A stretch of DNA of 64,000 nucleotides from NCBI GenBank assembly GCA_002917075.1, contig NTMA01000097.1, positions 62,001-126,000 of the forward strand, in the 5' to 3' direction. Shown one piece after another: positions 21,525 to 33,178 of the stretch. The DNA comes from Hawksworthiomyces lignivorus. Lineage: Eukaryota > Ascomycota > Sordariomycetes > Ophiostomatales > Ophiostomataceae. The position numbers and the translations under genes were made by a program. Below the pieces are notes generated by a model. The model did not search any database, was not told the DNA's origin, and worked only from the letters and a program-made list of their open reading frames with translations. Position 1 is the first letter of the stretch; each line of letters begins with the position of its first letter.

Positions 21525-24500
21525 ACCTGTCTCCATACATTGTCGTGTTGGTTCCTATCACGACTTCTCCCACCCTTTCCCATTTTTATTTGGACATCGT
21601 ACTGCGTCTTGTCGACTTGACTGTGTTCTCCCTGGTCTTCGGATTGGATTTTGTATCTGGCTTAGAAATCCATCAAAGCAGCCGCATAAATAGAATAAGA
21701 GCAGTGACACGGCGTACCACGAGGCTTGGATTTGGCCCGATTTCCTTGTACTATCCCTTTCATAATTCAGTAGAGGTGCAGCCTTGAATAGACAGTATTC
21801 TTAGCCCGCCTGGGAGAGTTTTCTGCCAATCATATCTAGAACTCCTCCCCTCAGCTATAATGTGAATGTTCATCTTCTGTTTCAATACATTAACTTTAGG
21901 TGATATGGTCTTTACCAATGGAATATGTCAAAAGGTCGCCGTTTATGGCAAAAGTAGAGCACAGCCTCGGATTGCGCAGTCTTCGATTTGCATGCAAATT
22001 TCATTTTTGAGAACACACTGAGGCAATAAGACGCAGTCTAATGCTCTCTATTCTCTTTCTCATGGTCCTTTGTCTTGTCTGCCTGCAACGGAAAGGCAGC
22101 TGTCATCTTTACCAGACGACGCAGCCCGGAAGTGTTGGAGACAAAATGCAAAAGGAATGCATGGCATGGGAAGACTTCTCTTGCTATTACTCCTTTTTAG
22201 CGACACTGGCAGCTGTTTTTTATCTTGTCTCGACAGGCGTTAAATCTTTTTTTCTGGAGCATGATTGTCATTTGACAATGATATCTCAGCTATTGTTCCA
22301 CTAGGTTAAATAACGTTCTAAAGCATAGCGAGAAGGAGACAAGAAGGAAGCAAGATTGTCAGAAGTGAAAGCCGCCTCACATCCACCTGTTAGAATGCGA
22401 ATTTACCCCTTACTTGGCGAGATGAATGTATGCATACTGTGAGATAGGAGCCTGGCTTCTCTATCTATCTGTAAAAATACCGAGATCGTTGTCGCTAAAG
22501 AAAATATTGCACGGTGAGAAAATCGCGTCTCGTCATACCTGAGGAAAGTCCCTGTAAGCGAGAGATTCAATACTGGTTCAGAGCAAACGTGATCTAGATG
22601 GTAGGGGGGGGGGGATCATGCAGAGAAAGGAGATGCCGTCGATGCAAGAAACTGCCATCAATGTTTTCCACTTGAAAGGGGCGGCGGGTCGGTCATCAAG
22701 ACTCTGGCCAAAGGAGGATGGCCATTAACGGGATGAGACGGCCCTAAGGGAATTTTTTGGGCTGGGAACTTAGGCAAGAAAAGCGAAGAAAAGAAATGAC
22801 TGAAGACTCGGAAAGAAAATCTTTTCGCTGGTTGCTCGTAATATGCTAATGGGCGCTTGACACAATCGTCGACTGGCTTAAAAGGAGAAAAAGAATAGCA
22901 GCGCGAACCTAAGAAGATTACATGTTGTTGCAGGACGATTGTTTAGGGGTTTTTCTTCCATGAAATACAATTAACAGAAGATGAAAGTCTTGTATCTCAG
23001 CGATCATGGGGTTCTCTTCCTAGAGTCAGTTGTGTACGCCAAGAGAATTTGGATGCTAGTTAAGAGGCCGAAGCAAAATTCTCTTCCCCGCGTCGTGTAT
23101 AAGTTCATTGCAGCCCAACGCACAGAATGGAAATAAGTAACGAAAAAAGGGGATCAGCATGCACCCAGTATACACGTCGTCTTAGTCTAAATATTCACCA
23201 TTTCAAGTTCTTACCCAGATCAGATTCATTTACCCTAGAAGACAATTTTAGAAGTGGCTTGTACTATAGCTACAGAAATATGAACCTGCAAAGATCGTGG
23301 AATAGGACTCTATGCTCTCGAACCGTATCCTAGATCAATCTTCAACTGTTTGCCAAACTTGATTTGAAATCCAATGTGATCTTGAAGCCGACTAAACCGC
23401 AGCTGCAATGATTAATAAATATTTGATTCATCACGCTAATAAAAAACGGTCTCTCTACAAGGGAAAATTGACTACTTTTCTAAATTTCGGCTTCCTCAAT
23501 CTTCTCCTTCCTGACTACCCGATAAAGTGTGACTTTTTCTTTGAAAGAGATATATAATCGGCGCAAAAACACTTAAAATGTCCTATAGGTACAAAAAATG
23601 CTTGAAATAACTATAGAAAACGAGATATTACATGTTTAACTAAAAAAGTGCTATTTTGGTACAGCATCTTCGCGGCATATGTCTAAGGATTTCATGAAGA
23701 TGTGGAAAGTCTAGAGGCACGCAGGAGCTGGCAGTTACAAAACAGAAAGAGGAGGCTAGTATTGGCACTGGTCTCCAATTATAATGCTCATTGGCAAGTC
23801 GTCGCAGGAATAATTCCAGTTTATGTAGCCTGTAAGCGTAGAGACATGTGTGGATAATCCACTTCCGTACGCAGATTAATTGGCAGGCGTGCATTTGCTC
23901 CCCGATCTCCTTCAACTGAAAAAACCACACTTTTTAAGTCCCACACGTCATGTACTCAGAGATATAGAGTGTGTCATAAAGCTGCTGATAGTGGCTCAAA
24001 ACATAATAGAGCGCATGGAAGAGGCATTTGAATAATAACTAATAGGCTTGTTTTCTTGTTCTGCCCCATATTTGCACGTATGTAGCGGTAATATTGTACA
24101 AATTTACAAATTCGAAAAGAATTGCATATGCTTTTTTGAGCTTTTTACTAGTCCCTTCCCTTTTTCTCTCTTGTACCTCTGTCCAGCTTCTGGGTCCTAG
24201 TCTAGATCTGATGGCATTATTTTGGGGTTCACGAAAGTTGCTTGTTCCTCTTTTGGTTGCGTTTCTCCTTCAACAACCTCAAAGAAACCGCGTATCAAAT
24301 GCTATAAAAAGAGAAATACGTAAACAGGAAGGGACTTGAAAAGTTAAACGCCAGCAAAGACCATCTAGCCTTTCATTGTCTCATTTGGCTTTACCCTGAA
24401 GGAAATATCTACAGTTTACATGGTAGATTCAGACAATAGAAACATAATCCAATTCTCGCTAGTTTCCTAGTGACTCATTTCCCTACAACTTGGGGATGAG

Positions 24501-25971
24501 TCTTGGAATTTCGGTGTAAGACTTTGAACGAAGGAGCGAGAGCAGGAACGGGCGCACAGAGCAAAAATAGACAGACAGTATGAGAGAGGGAAAGATAAGG
24601 GAGAGAAGTCCATCTGCTGCTCAAATCTCCGTTTGATCGCTCTTCGCGTTTCCTTGTTTCTTCGGTACCTATATTCATTGACTGGTGACAGCTCTCTGGC
24701 CTATGGCTCTCGGATTCACCGGAGTTGATTTCAAGACCCATTTTCAACCTCTTGCCGCTGGTAAGGGTCATAGAATATGGTGATGTTAATACTCATCCTC
24801 CGACTTCTATGTCGAGAGCTCCTCCTGGCAGGGACATCGGTGTGGAGACTGAGAGTATGAAGCAACTAAAACAGCCCAGCCAGAAAGGAGATTATGCTAT
24901 GCATCTCACCTCGTAAGTATGTAGCTCAGATGGGAGCGGTTTTTTTTTCTGTCCCTTCCTCCCCCCACCCAAGTTGAGAGGGGACACTAATGATAACTAG
25001 CTACATACTGGGGGGAGTTTACTCCATCCCACCCCGCTCTAGCGGATTTCTGGAGTATCGGGTCCATCCGTCTCTCTAGAATCATATCTCTTGTTGTGTG
25101 AATAGAAGAGTCTTGTAAAAAGCATTCTCCACGTTTCTTCCACTCCGGATTTCAGAACAAAAAGAATATGTACGTTGCCTTCCTTATTTTCTCGCATCCC
25201 TTTTTTTCCTTTCTTTTATTTTTTTTTATTCCAACTTGAAGTAGCTCCATAATGCGGTGATTTGTCATTAGAGTAACGGATCGAGTCGACTGACTCTGAA
25301 GAGGATATTTGCTATAATTCAATTTTGCTAGAATACGTCATCTCCCATAGTCTAGGGATTCTTATATATCCTACGTAAATAGTATTACGCATTGTTCTGT
25401 CCTTACTGTACGTGATTGCTGCGAAAGGTTCCTTGCTTCCCCATTGATCACCTTCCACAGACCGATTAAGTATGTCGCAAAGGAAACCACGATCGCAGTA
25501 GAATCCTGTCTTGGGACTTTCTTAGACGCGCTGAGGTAACTGAACGCATATGATGGTACAAATAATCTGGAACTTGAAACTGTGGCTGAGAGCATTGCCC
25601 TTCTAGATATTTTCTCTATACCGCCCCTTTCTGCTCTCTATGCTATATCTTAGAAGTGGAACACTACATCCTTCCTCACATTTGAGTACCTTCACAAGAT
25701 TTCTAAATCTCACCTTTTAACCAATCTCCTTCATTTCGTTATTCTAAGCGAGAAGCAAAGGCTACGGTCCTTGGCGTTAACATCACTTCTTCAATTTTTT
25801 GCTTCATCTAATTAGACAGCCTTCGGCTGGTTAAGAATAGACCATACCAGGGTTTGACAATATGCCTTATCTCATGGATATTTCCATACTGTGTTATCTT
25901 TTTTGGCGCCTATGAGTTTTTGCTTGATCCTGACACTTGATTGCTAGTTAACTACATCTCCGCACATCCTT
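21525..25971. other. Gene-free 4.4-kb spacer
   Basis: AT-rich sequence between the acidic-protein gene and the broken MFS gene. It holds a 10-nt G run near 22605-22614 and several T-rich tracts (around 24930-24950 and 25200-25230). A short open frame at 22041-22304 with a hydrophobic start is not supported as a gene. Nothing else is recognised. Confidence 0.4.
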
Positions 25972-28079
25972 ATGATGTGTTCCTTTAAGCTGCGCAATGA
26001 TGAAGGCATTCCTAGCGCTCCGAGAGTATTCGCTCAACCTTTATCTAGCCACGATACAGGGGCCGACACAGAATACTGGGCAGCCTTTAATATGAATAGA
26101 GGGGCTGTGGATGAGCAACTCATCTCTGACGAAGAAACTTCGAACATTCGTACTTTTATCCCATCCCCCAGCCATGCCACTACTTCCCAGTCGAAATTGG
26201 CTATGCAACAAATTCTCGGCCATTATCACAGCCCTCGAAATGGCATTGCCTCACCCTTGGTTGAATCATATTCCTCCGTCCCGAATACTAGCCGGGTGGC
26301 TGTTGACCAAGAAGAACAACAAAGACAACTAGAAGATAGACAACCATGCTACTGTGGAAAAACAGAGAACCACGAGAAACCACGTACAATAGTGTCCCTC
26401 TGCCATCTATTCCGCCGCTCTGAAATGCTGAAACCGTCTTGCACACCTGTCTTCTGGTCGCTGCTCATGACTCTACCGGTTGTTTTGGCTGGCTATGCGC
26501 AAAACCTTAATATTTCGCTACTGGCCCAACCGCAGTTTGAGGCTAAGTTTGCTGGCCAAGAAGAAGATTTTCGTGCCTCGTGGATTCTGGCTGTCCAGGT
26601 GTGTTCTGTTGGTAGCGCGATGTTGGGCGGCGTGCTGGTAGGCCAATTATCCTCGTCTTATTCGGTGCGCTTGATCATGGCGGCGGGCCTATGTGTGTTT
26701 CTTGGCTCCAGTTTGATAAATGTCTTTGCTCCTTCCATGAAGTGGATTATTTTCGGAACTTTCTTGCAGAGCATGCCCTGCGGAGGCTTCGGTACACTAG
26801 CCAGTACGTATATCACTGATATATGCCCGCCAAATGTCACTTGCATTCTCACCGGACTTGTCAGCTGCTGTTATGTTATGGGCCAACTATTCTCATATGG
26901 AATTCTTTGGTCTATGGCCAGTCAAAAGGGCGCCATTGCTTATCGAATGCCAATGATCATGCAATGGATTATTCCAGTGCCGGTCATTATTGGTTGTTAC
27001 TTTGCACCTTCATCTCCATGGTGGCTTGTACGCAGAGGCCACATTGCTGAAGCTCTTCAATCTCTCCGGAGATTATCATCGCCATCCTACATGCTCTCCA
27101 CCTCAGCCTCTCTCCCTTCTCACAGCATAGATGGTCCTACAACCCGCTTGGCGGAAATGCAACGTCTTATTGATATTGAAGAAAGCGAACCGCATGTTGG
27201 GACTTCATATAAAGATTGTTTACGAAAGATCAACCTTGGGCGTACAGAAATTGCTGTCATGGTCAATATGGGCCAAATTGCCGTCGGATTCGCCATCGCC
27301 AGCCAGCTTGTGAACTTCATGCGACTCGCGGGCCTCCAGAGCACTGACTCCATCAAAATAGCTTTTTGTGAGTTTCTTTCAAGAGCTGTAACATTTTTTT
27401 TCTGTTTCTACAGACGCCTGATGTTTGTATAGTTGATTCAGTTGTTCTTCTAACTGGTAACCTCTGCTATTTCGCACTCCGGGTTCGCCTTTCCATCCGA
27501 GCAATTTACATTACAGGGCTAGCCGTTATTTGGCCAGTACTGGCCCTTATTGGTGTGCTCGAAGGTCTAAAACGAAATGCAGTTGTCCATCATCAAACTG
27601 GTTCTTAGGGGCAAGCCATGCTTCTCTTCGGCTGGTCATTTGTCTACGGTACGCTGGCTGTCCCTGCATTTTGAAACGATGAGATAACTAATACTTAATA
27701 AGGTGCAACAATCGGGCCATCCACTAATACGATCATTTGCGACATCAGTTCTTCCGCTCTTCGTACAAAAACATTAGCATTGTCAAGAATGGCAAATGAT
27801 ATAGTTAACCTTGCTCAGGCATCTGCTGGCCCTTATATGCTGAGTCCTGAGAATAGAAATCTGCAAGGCTACACGGCTTTTCCGGCAGCAGGCCTTGTAA
27901 CTGTTTGGTTTATCTGGGCTGTTATGCGGCTTCCAGAAACTAAAGGGCTGTCCCAGGATGTTCTAGATGACCTTTTCCAGAATGGAGTACCGCCTAGGAA
28001 ATTTCAGGCTGAGGGTCAAAGGTTGCAATCTAGACTGGATCGAGGTGGGAGCGAGATTCATTTTGCAGCAAAGAGCTGA
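25972..28079 (+). pseudogene. Broken MFS sugar-porter gene (maltose-permease-like)
   Basis: The locus reads as three exons (25972-27367, 27414-27648, 27703-28079) of a fungal MFS sugar porter. A Ser/Gln-rich cytosolic N-terminus is followed by the membrane core, PSSPWWLVRRGHIAEAL at the central loop, GWSFVYGATIGPSTNTI, DISSSALRTKTLALSR and, near the end, WAVMRLPETKG. Two lesions break it. The first junction leaves one extra base: a T5 run at 27363-27367 abuts the donor, so splicing shifts the frame into a TGA. Downstream, in the otherwise correct frame, a TAG stands at 27606-27608 just before the GQAMLLFGW helix and could derive from CAG. The family loop motif with DRxGRR is replaced by SSSYSVRL. 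Without splicing, the frame stops after 486 residues. A sequencing error could explain the first lesion but not both. Confidence 0.75.
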
Positions 28080-28424
28080 AGAGTCGCCTCAACTCCGCGG
28101 TTTGACGCATAACTAATATGCTGGGACATTTGCAATATTATCAATCATTATTTTAATCTTATTACTAGACATTCATGTTACTACGCATTAAGACTTGATT
28201 TCACTCGCATTATAAAGTATGTACGTTACTTCATTTATTCGAACGCCTACTATAGTTTCTAGCGTAGGTCTTCCAAGACCCTATCGCCAGAGAAATGAAT
28301 ATAATACAAGCAGAGAATGAAACACAGCAAAATAGTATGGCGCGGCGAGGAATATGGTGGGGCGTCCTGCCTTTATAACTTTGAACTTATTAGCAATTTA
28401 TGTTTGAATTCCATTCAAAGATTG
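28080..28424. other. Tail-to-tail 3' spacer
   Basis: A 345-nt AT-rich gap between the broken transporter (+) and the 827-residue protein (-). Nothing beyond 3' UTR-like sequence is visible. Confidence 0.5.
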
Positions 28425-30908
28425 TCAACCGTTATCTGCCACCTTTTGTATCTGGGACGTTGGCAGTTTGTTCACAGGCTTCGGTGGTGGGATGGCTGGT
28501 GGGAAGACGGGAGTTATCTTGAGGGGCCTCATCACACCCTTTCCGCCCTTGAACAAAGTGGAAGCTGTATTTGGAGGCTCTGATTCTTTGGGGGCAGATT
28601 TTAGATTTCTTTGCCGGGCAACAGATTTTCCTTCTCTTTCAACCTCCTTGCATTTCTCGCCTCTCTGACGGGTCTGAGATTTCCTCCACGTAAGTGATGG
28701 AGATGGGCGGTTTTGAGCTGCTTCTTTTATTGCTGTTGAGAGTGCCGGCGTCTGTATTTCCCTCATTGGCGACACGACCCAACTCGACACGCCCAAGGCC
28801 TCGTCGATTGACGTGTTAACTGCCCCAACCTTTTCTTCCAGCGTTTTATCATTCCCGGTTCCCTGACTCGCGGATGTGGTTGCGATGCTGGTGCGCCTCC
28901 GCTTGCGGGTTCCGTGATCTGGAGATTGCTGTGGTCGTTTCAGGTCTACAGGATTATACGCTATAAAAACCGGCGTCGGCTCTGAGCGCGGTGTTTTTGG
29001 AGACGCTTTCTGAGACCCTTCCGCCCGCCTGTTAGGGACAGACGATTGTGGCAATGGTGCCTGAGGATTGTGGTTCACATAAGCGCGGCCCTCGTCTAAC
29101 GAAGCGGTTTGATTAATAGAGAACATGTCAACAAGGCTGGAGTCCGCTGTCACTGCCGGATTTTTCATCACAGTCCAGCCAACCGCATTTTCGATGTCGT
29201 TCGATGGAGCCGTACACTTGCTCTTCGAGCAATGTAAATTCTCTTGGGCACGAACCTCTCCGCGCGTGATTCTCGTTGGCGCCGTGGAGGACTCCACCGA
29301 CACTGACGCTGCAGGTTTCAGCGTAGGAAGAATTGGTAGATAAGAGCGGCCTCCTCCGTCATCCATACGAGATAGAAATTCAAACCTGCATTCTGGTGAG
29401 CCAGAAGGTATAGCCGTCTCTCGCCGTGGTTCCGGTACCACTGCTTCCTTATTTGGACCATTGGAGGAAGTTGCCTGAGCTGTCTGCTCTTTTTCCTGGT
29501 GGCAATTTTCAGAATCTAAACCAATTTCCTCTGAATCTGCAGCTGGTATTGTTATCTGCCGCGGTTCCTTCCTCGAGGCTAGCTGTGCAGTTGGTGGTTT
29601 ATTCAGAGTTGGTGACGGCGTCACATCAGGTCTCGTCGTCGGCGCTTTAGACAGAAGCTGGGGACGGGGCATGTGGGGGCGCCAGCTCTCAGAGGTGATT
29701 TTAGGCACGTCAATCTTGTTGGGTTTTCTCTTCTTTCGTGCTAGTTCCACCGGCACTCCGGCGGTGTTGATGCTAGTAACGCAGTTACCTCCCACAACGA
29801 CACCAGTTTTGTTTCTCGCGGTGCTGTTAACACTTGCTTCCGGGGCGGATATGCCGGCAATGCAGGCGTCTAGCGCTGCCGTAGGAAGTTTCATGTTTGA
29901 TATGCTGTTGGACGCCATTATTGATGCTAGAGGTAAAGTACGATGCGGTGTTAGGAAGCTGGAGTGACCCGTCCTTGGGTACAGTGATGCAGCAGGTGTT
30001 TGCTTGAATAAGCCTCCAAGATCGAGAAATGGGAGTTTCGAGGTATTTGATCCCGGTACAGCGGAGAGATGCTCCTGCATTGGATTGTCAGAAGGTTGTT
30101 GAGGCGTGGCTAGCGAAGATGTGCTAGTAGTCACATTGAAATCACCGTTGAAGGCGTCCTGTTGTTGGCCAGGTCCTATTTGTGTTACCGGTTCCCATGT
30201 TAGCCTGCTGAGGTCGTGGTTCGATTCAAACTCTAGCTCTATGAAATTCGCCCTGGCCTCGCTGCGTTGAATTTTTTCTGGTGATTGTGGTTGAATCAAG
30301 GTCTGATCGCTAAACGTTTGTGGCACTGATAGAGAAAGAGTCTCCATCACAGGTGTCTCGGCCAACGAAGGCGAGTGCGAATTGGCGTTTGACTGTATTA
30401 GATCCGGCAAGCTGTTGGGGCTCGGAGAAAAGTGCATAGCCGGTGATTCCACTGGCATCGGCTGCATGGAAGCTGGAAACTGACTTTCTGTCCCTAGCAG
30501 ACTTGCAGTATTTCGTTGTTGCTCGGTCGACTCTACTGAGCTGATCAGATGAGATGCCTGTGTAGATACGCTCCAAGCAGGTGCATCCGCTGGCACATCT
30601 GCTAGAAACATGGAAGGGAATGAAAAAACCGATGCTGAGTTAACTAAGGGATCTATGCCCGAATTTTGATATAGCGGATGGTACAGATGATAGCCTTCTG
30701 ATACTGACGTTGACGAGGATGGTCTAGTCCAGCCATCGATGCTGAAGGTGCTGCTGACAGGAGGTTGGTTCATTATGCTCGATGGTGAATCGATTTTGCT
30801 TCCTGAGAAGGTCTGCAGGCTCTGAAATGCTGCCGGAAAACTCTGTGATATTTTTTGGTGATCACCATTTGCCTCAGTCTGAATCGAACAGTTCACTAGA
30901 CTGAACAT
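28425..30908 (-). CDS. Hypothetical 827-residue disordered protein with nuclear-type signals
   Basis: A long uninterrupted frame of 827 codons from the ATG at 30908. Its length in a region where other frames are short argues that it codes. The protein is rich in Ser, Pro, Thr and Gln and seems mostly disordered; I recognise no domain. Basic clusters ARKKRKPNK (around 385) and TRKRRRTS (around 676) look like nuclear localisation signals. The C-terminal 100 residues are basic (WRKSQTRQRGEKCKEVE) and end in a Pro-rich stretch with PPAIPPPKPVNK. It might be a transcription or chromatin-associated regulator, but that is only composition. It lies tail to tail with the broken transporter, and no introns are needed. 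Confidence 0.6.
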   Translation of the reverse strand: MFSLVNCSIQTEANGDHQKISQSFPAAFQSLQTFSGSKIDSPSSIMNQPPVSSTFSIDGWTRPSSSTSVSEGYHLYHPLYQNSGIDPLVNSASVFSFPSMFLADVPADAPAWSVSTQASHLISSVESTEQQRNTASLLGTESQFPASMQPMPVESPAMHFSPSPNSLPDLIQSNANSHSPSLAETPVMETLSLSVPQTFSDQTLIQPQSPEKIQRSEARANFIELEFESNHDLSRLTWEPVTQIGPGQQQDAFNGDFNVTTSTSSLATPQQPSDNPMQEHLSAVPGSNTSKLPFLDLGGLFKQTPAASLYPRTGHSSFLTPHRTLPLASIMASNSISNMKLPTAALDACIAGISAPEASVNSTARNKTGVVVGGNCVTSINTAGVPVELARKKRKPNKIDVPKITSESWRPHMPRPQLLSKAPTTRPDVTPSPTLNKPPTAQLASRKEPRQITIPAADSEEIGLDSENCHQEKEQTAQATSSNGPNKEAVVPEPRRETAIPSGSPECRFEFLSRMDDGGGRSYLPILPTLKPAASVSVESSTAPTRITRGEVRAQENLHCSKSKCTAPSNDIENAVGWTVMKNPAVTADSSLVDMFSINQTASLDEGRAYVNHNPQAPLPQSSVPNRRAEGSQKASPKTPRSEPTPVFIAYNPVDLKRPQQSPDHGTRKRRRTSIATTSASQGTGNDKTLEEKVGAVNTSIDEALGVSSWVVSPMREIQTPALSTAIKEAAQNRPSPSLTWRKSQTRQRGEKCKEVEREGKSVARQRNLKSAPKESEPPNTASTLFKGGKGVMRPLKITPVFPPAIPPPKPVNKLPTSQIQKVADNG

Positions 30909-33091
30909 TTTCCTCGATGTCGTTGAAGTGAATAGAGCGGTATAATTCCTTGGAATCTGACCTGACTTGTATCGCTCACCCGATGCGATATTCAGAGTAT
31001 TACCATAACACGATTAAAAGTTGACTGAAGAATAAAGCACACTACAGGCTCTAGTATTCTGATAGTATAATTTGCTGGCTCGATGTCATGTAATGGTAAG
31101 AAAATACAACTTCCTAGCCCAAGAATGAGAAAGTATTCAATGGGGCCAAGGATACTGATATATGCTGGCAAGGTTGCTGGAAGAAGATAAGGGGGCAATA
31201 GTATCATCTAAATAGTTATTTTCATCCACGTGGGAATATTCCGAAGACAAAACAAGCCAAGGAAATATGCCATAGGAGGGGGGTTCAGAACGAGATAAAG
31301 GTAGATGGCTTGGTGGCCATCTTAATGCCGGGTGGCTTTTGAATGGTGACAGAGCATTATTTCTTTTTGTTGAAGAGGAACGAGGTAATTTGAACATTAA
31401 CAAGTCATGATACTTCGTACCAATGGGCGAGAAGAGACGAAGTCTGCAGGAAAAAAAAAAATAACAAGAAGTGACCCCGAAAAGCTCTGTTATGTGAAAC
31501 TCTATTTGGCAAAAAAGACTTTCTTTTTCTAGGGTTGTTCAAATGTCTAGCACTAAAGACAAAAAGAAAAGGGCAAGACAACACAACCCCACGAAAGGCC
31601 GAGAAGACAACATACATAAAATAGAAAGTCGTGTATCTCGACGTGAGAATTACACATGTACACGGCCGACTCGAAAACACAGCGGATTGTAACTTATCCA
31701 AGTATCACTACTTCTTAATATTTACGCACGCACCTGGGCTTCAGCAGGTACATATATATCGCTCAGTAACATGTCCTTAAATAGCGTCAATAGCCTACGC
31801 TTTTGCTAAACTGGGCAAGAAAGGTTATCTATTTGTGTCCCGAGTAGGCTTCGTGTTTATATTCAAAAAGCAACATTAGGCACACGGGAAGACAAGAAAG
31901 AAATAAACGACAGGGATGGTAGCTGTTCAGTCTGTAGCAAAATATTTTAGCTCCCGCGTGGTTGACAACCGTTACCTTGGCCAGCACCATTGGCCTTACG
32001 GAATTTTTGCATTCTTTCTCACACCGTGCTGTGTTGAAGTACCACTTTTGGCCTAAACATATTTTTTTTTTGACAAACCCACATGCGTACATGCATACGC
32101 CTTGATGCTAGGGATTCACTGTACAAAATGTGTTCAGCACTAGTCAGTTCGCCGAAGCAAGACAAAGTGGACGGCGACCATGGCGACTAGGGCTTGGATG
32201 ACAGGTCGAATGTGACGAACTAAATATGCAGAATGGGCTGTGATGTGGTGTGCAATGAATGTCAAAAAAGAGGGGGAACAAAGAAATAGCAGAAATAGAC
32301 TTGCCCAATTCGAAAAGAAAACAGTAGCCTCCAAACATTAGACAAGATGGAAGAAGATATCAAAGGTGAGGAAGATATTTTAAATGCCAGCAAAGGTACT
32401 CCCGACAGTCGTCATGCAGCAAGAGCCGTGCAAATACGCTGGCCAGCTAGAGAAAAAGCTTTGACACAAAGCCCATATTGCTACTGTACCTTATTGAAGG
32501 AAAATGTTTTCATCTTCTCGAGACGAGTATTCGACGGATGTGGAAAGAATTGCGCCGAGAAATGTTGGAGCTTATCTTCTATACCACGATTCGTAACTTT
32601 ACCAATCCGGTCTGTTGGACGTTCATCTTGCACTGAACTATGATGGTTTAGGCGCGGACTCTTCCTTTCGTGGACAACACATCAGCTATTTACTAAACGG
32701 GACCAGAGCAAGAGGAAACCCAGGGTCTGACGCCAACCAACCAGGAAATTCGGAGCAAAAACCTATCTCTACGCCTACGAAAATGAAGTTTCATGTGGGT
32801 GGGTTACATCGACAAAAGATATGAAGAGAAGGACTAGGAATGCTGAGAAAAAAGAGTAGGCCTAGGGAGGTTGGTCGGTATTCGTGATTGAAACCATTGG
32901 GGCAAGGGAAAATATCAGAGAGTATATGAGAATGTAACTCTTCCGTACTTAGATGGGATTCTTTCTCCGATTCAAAACATGCCTGATCTTACAACGTATG
33001 AGACATAGTTCTTCAAAAATACTTAGAATGAACACACAGACACCCGAGCTAACAAGTGTTCGGCGAGGATGGTGGAGATGGCGGCAGCCAG

Positions 33092-33178
33092 GGGGGAGGG
33101 GGCGGCGGCACTGATGCGCTGGCTGCAGGGGGAGTTAACAGGGGGGAGTTAACAGGGGGGAATTAACAAGGGGGAGCG
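33092..33178 (+). repeat. G-rich island with a 14-nt GTTAAC-containing tandem repeat
   Basis: From about 33128, a unit close to GGGGGGAGTTAACA repeats nearly four times; the third copy has AATTAAC and the fourth degrades into AGGGGGAGCGAACA. It is preceded by GGGGGGAGGGGGCGGCGGC. At least five runs of five or six G on one strand, spaced about 8 nt apart in the repeat, could fold into a G-quadruplex. Confidence 0.75.

Noticed and set aside
22041..22304. 87-codon frame with a hydrophobic N-terminus, possible small secreted protein
   Set aside because: A second hydrophobic stretch, no conserved cysteine pattern, AT-rich context and no promoter signals; a chance frame is more likely.
25972..27432. 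Treating the 486-codon first frame as an intact short transporter
   Set aside because: The downstream segments carry the missing C-terminal helices in order with proper introns, so this is the front part of a broken gene.
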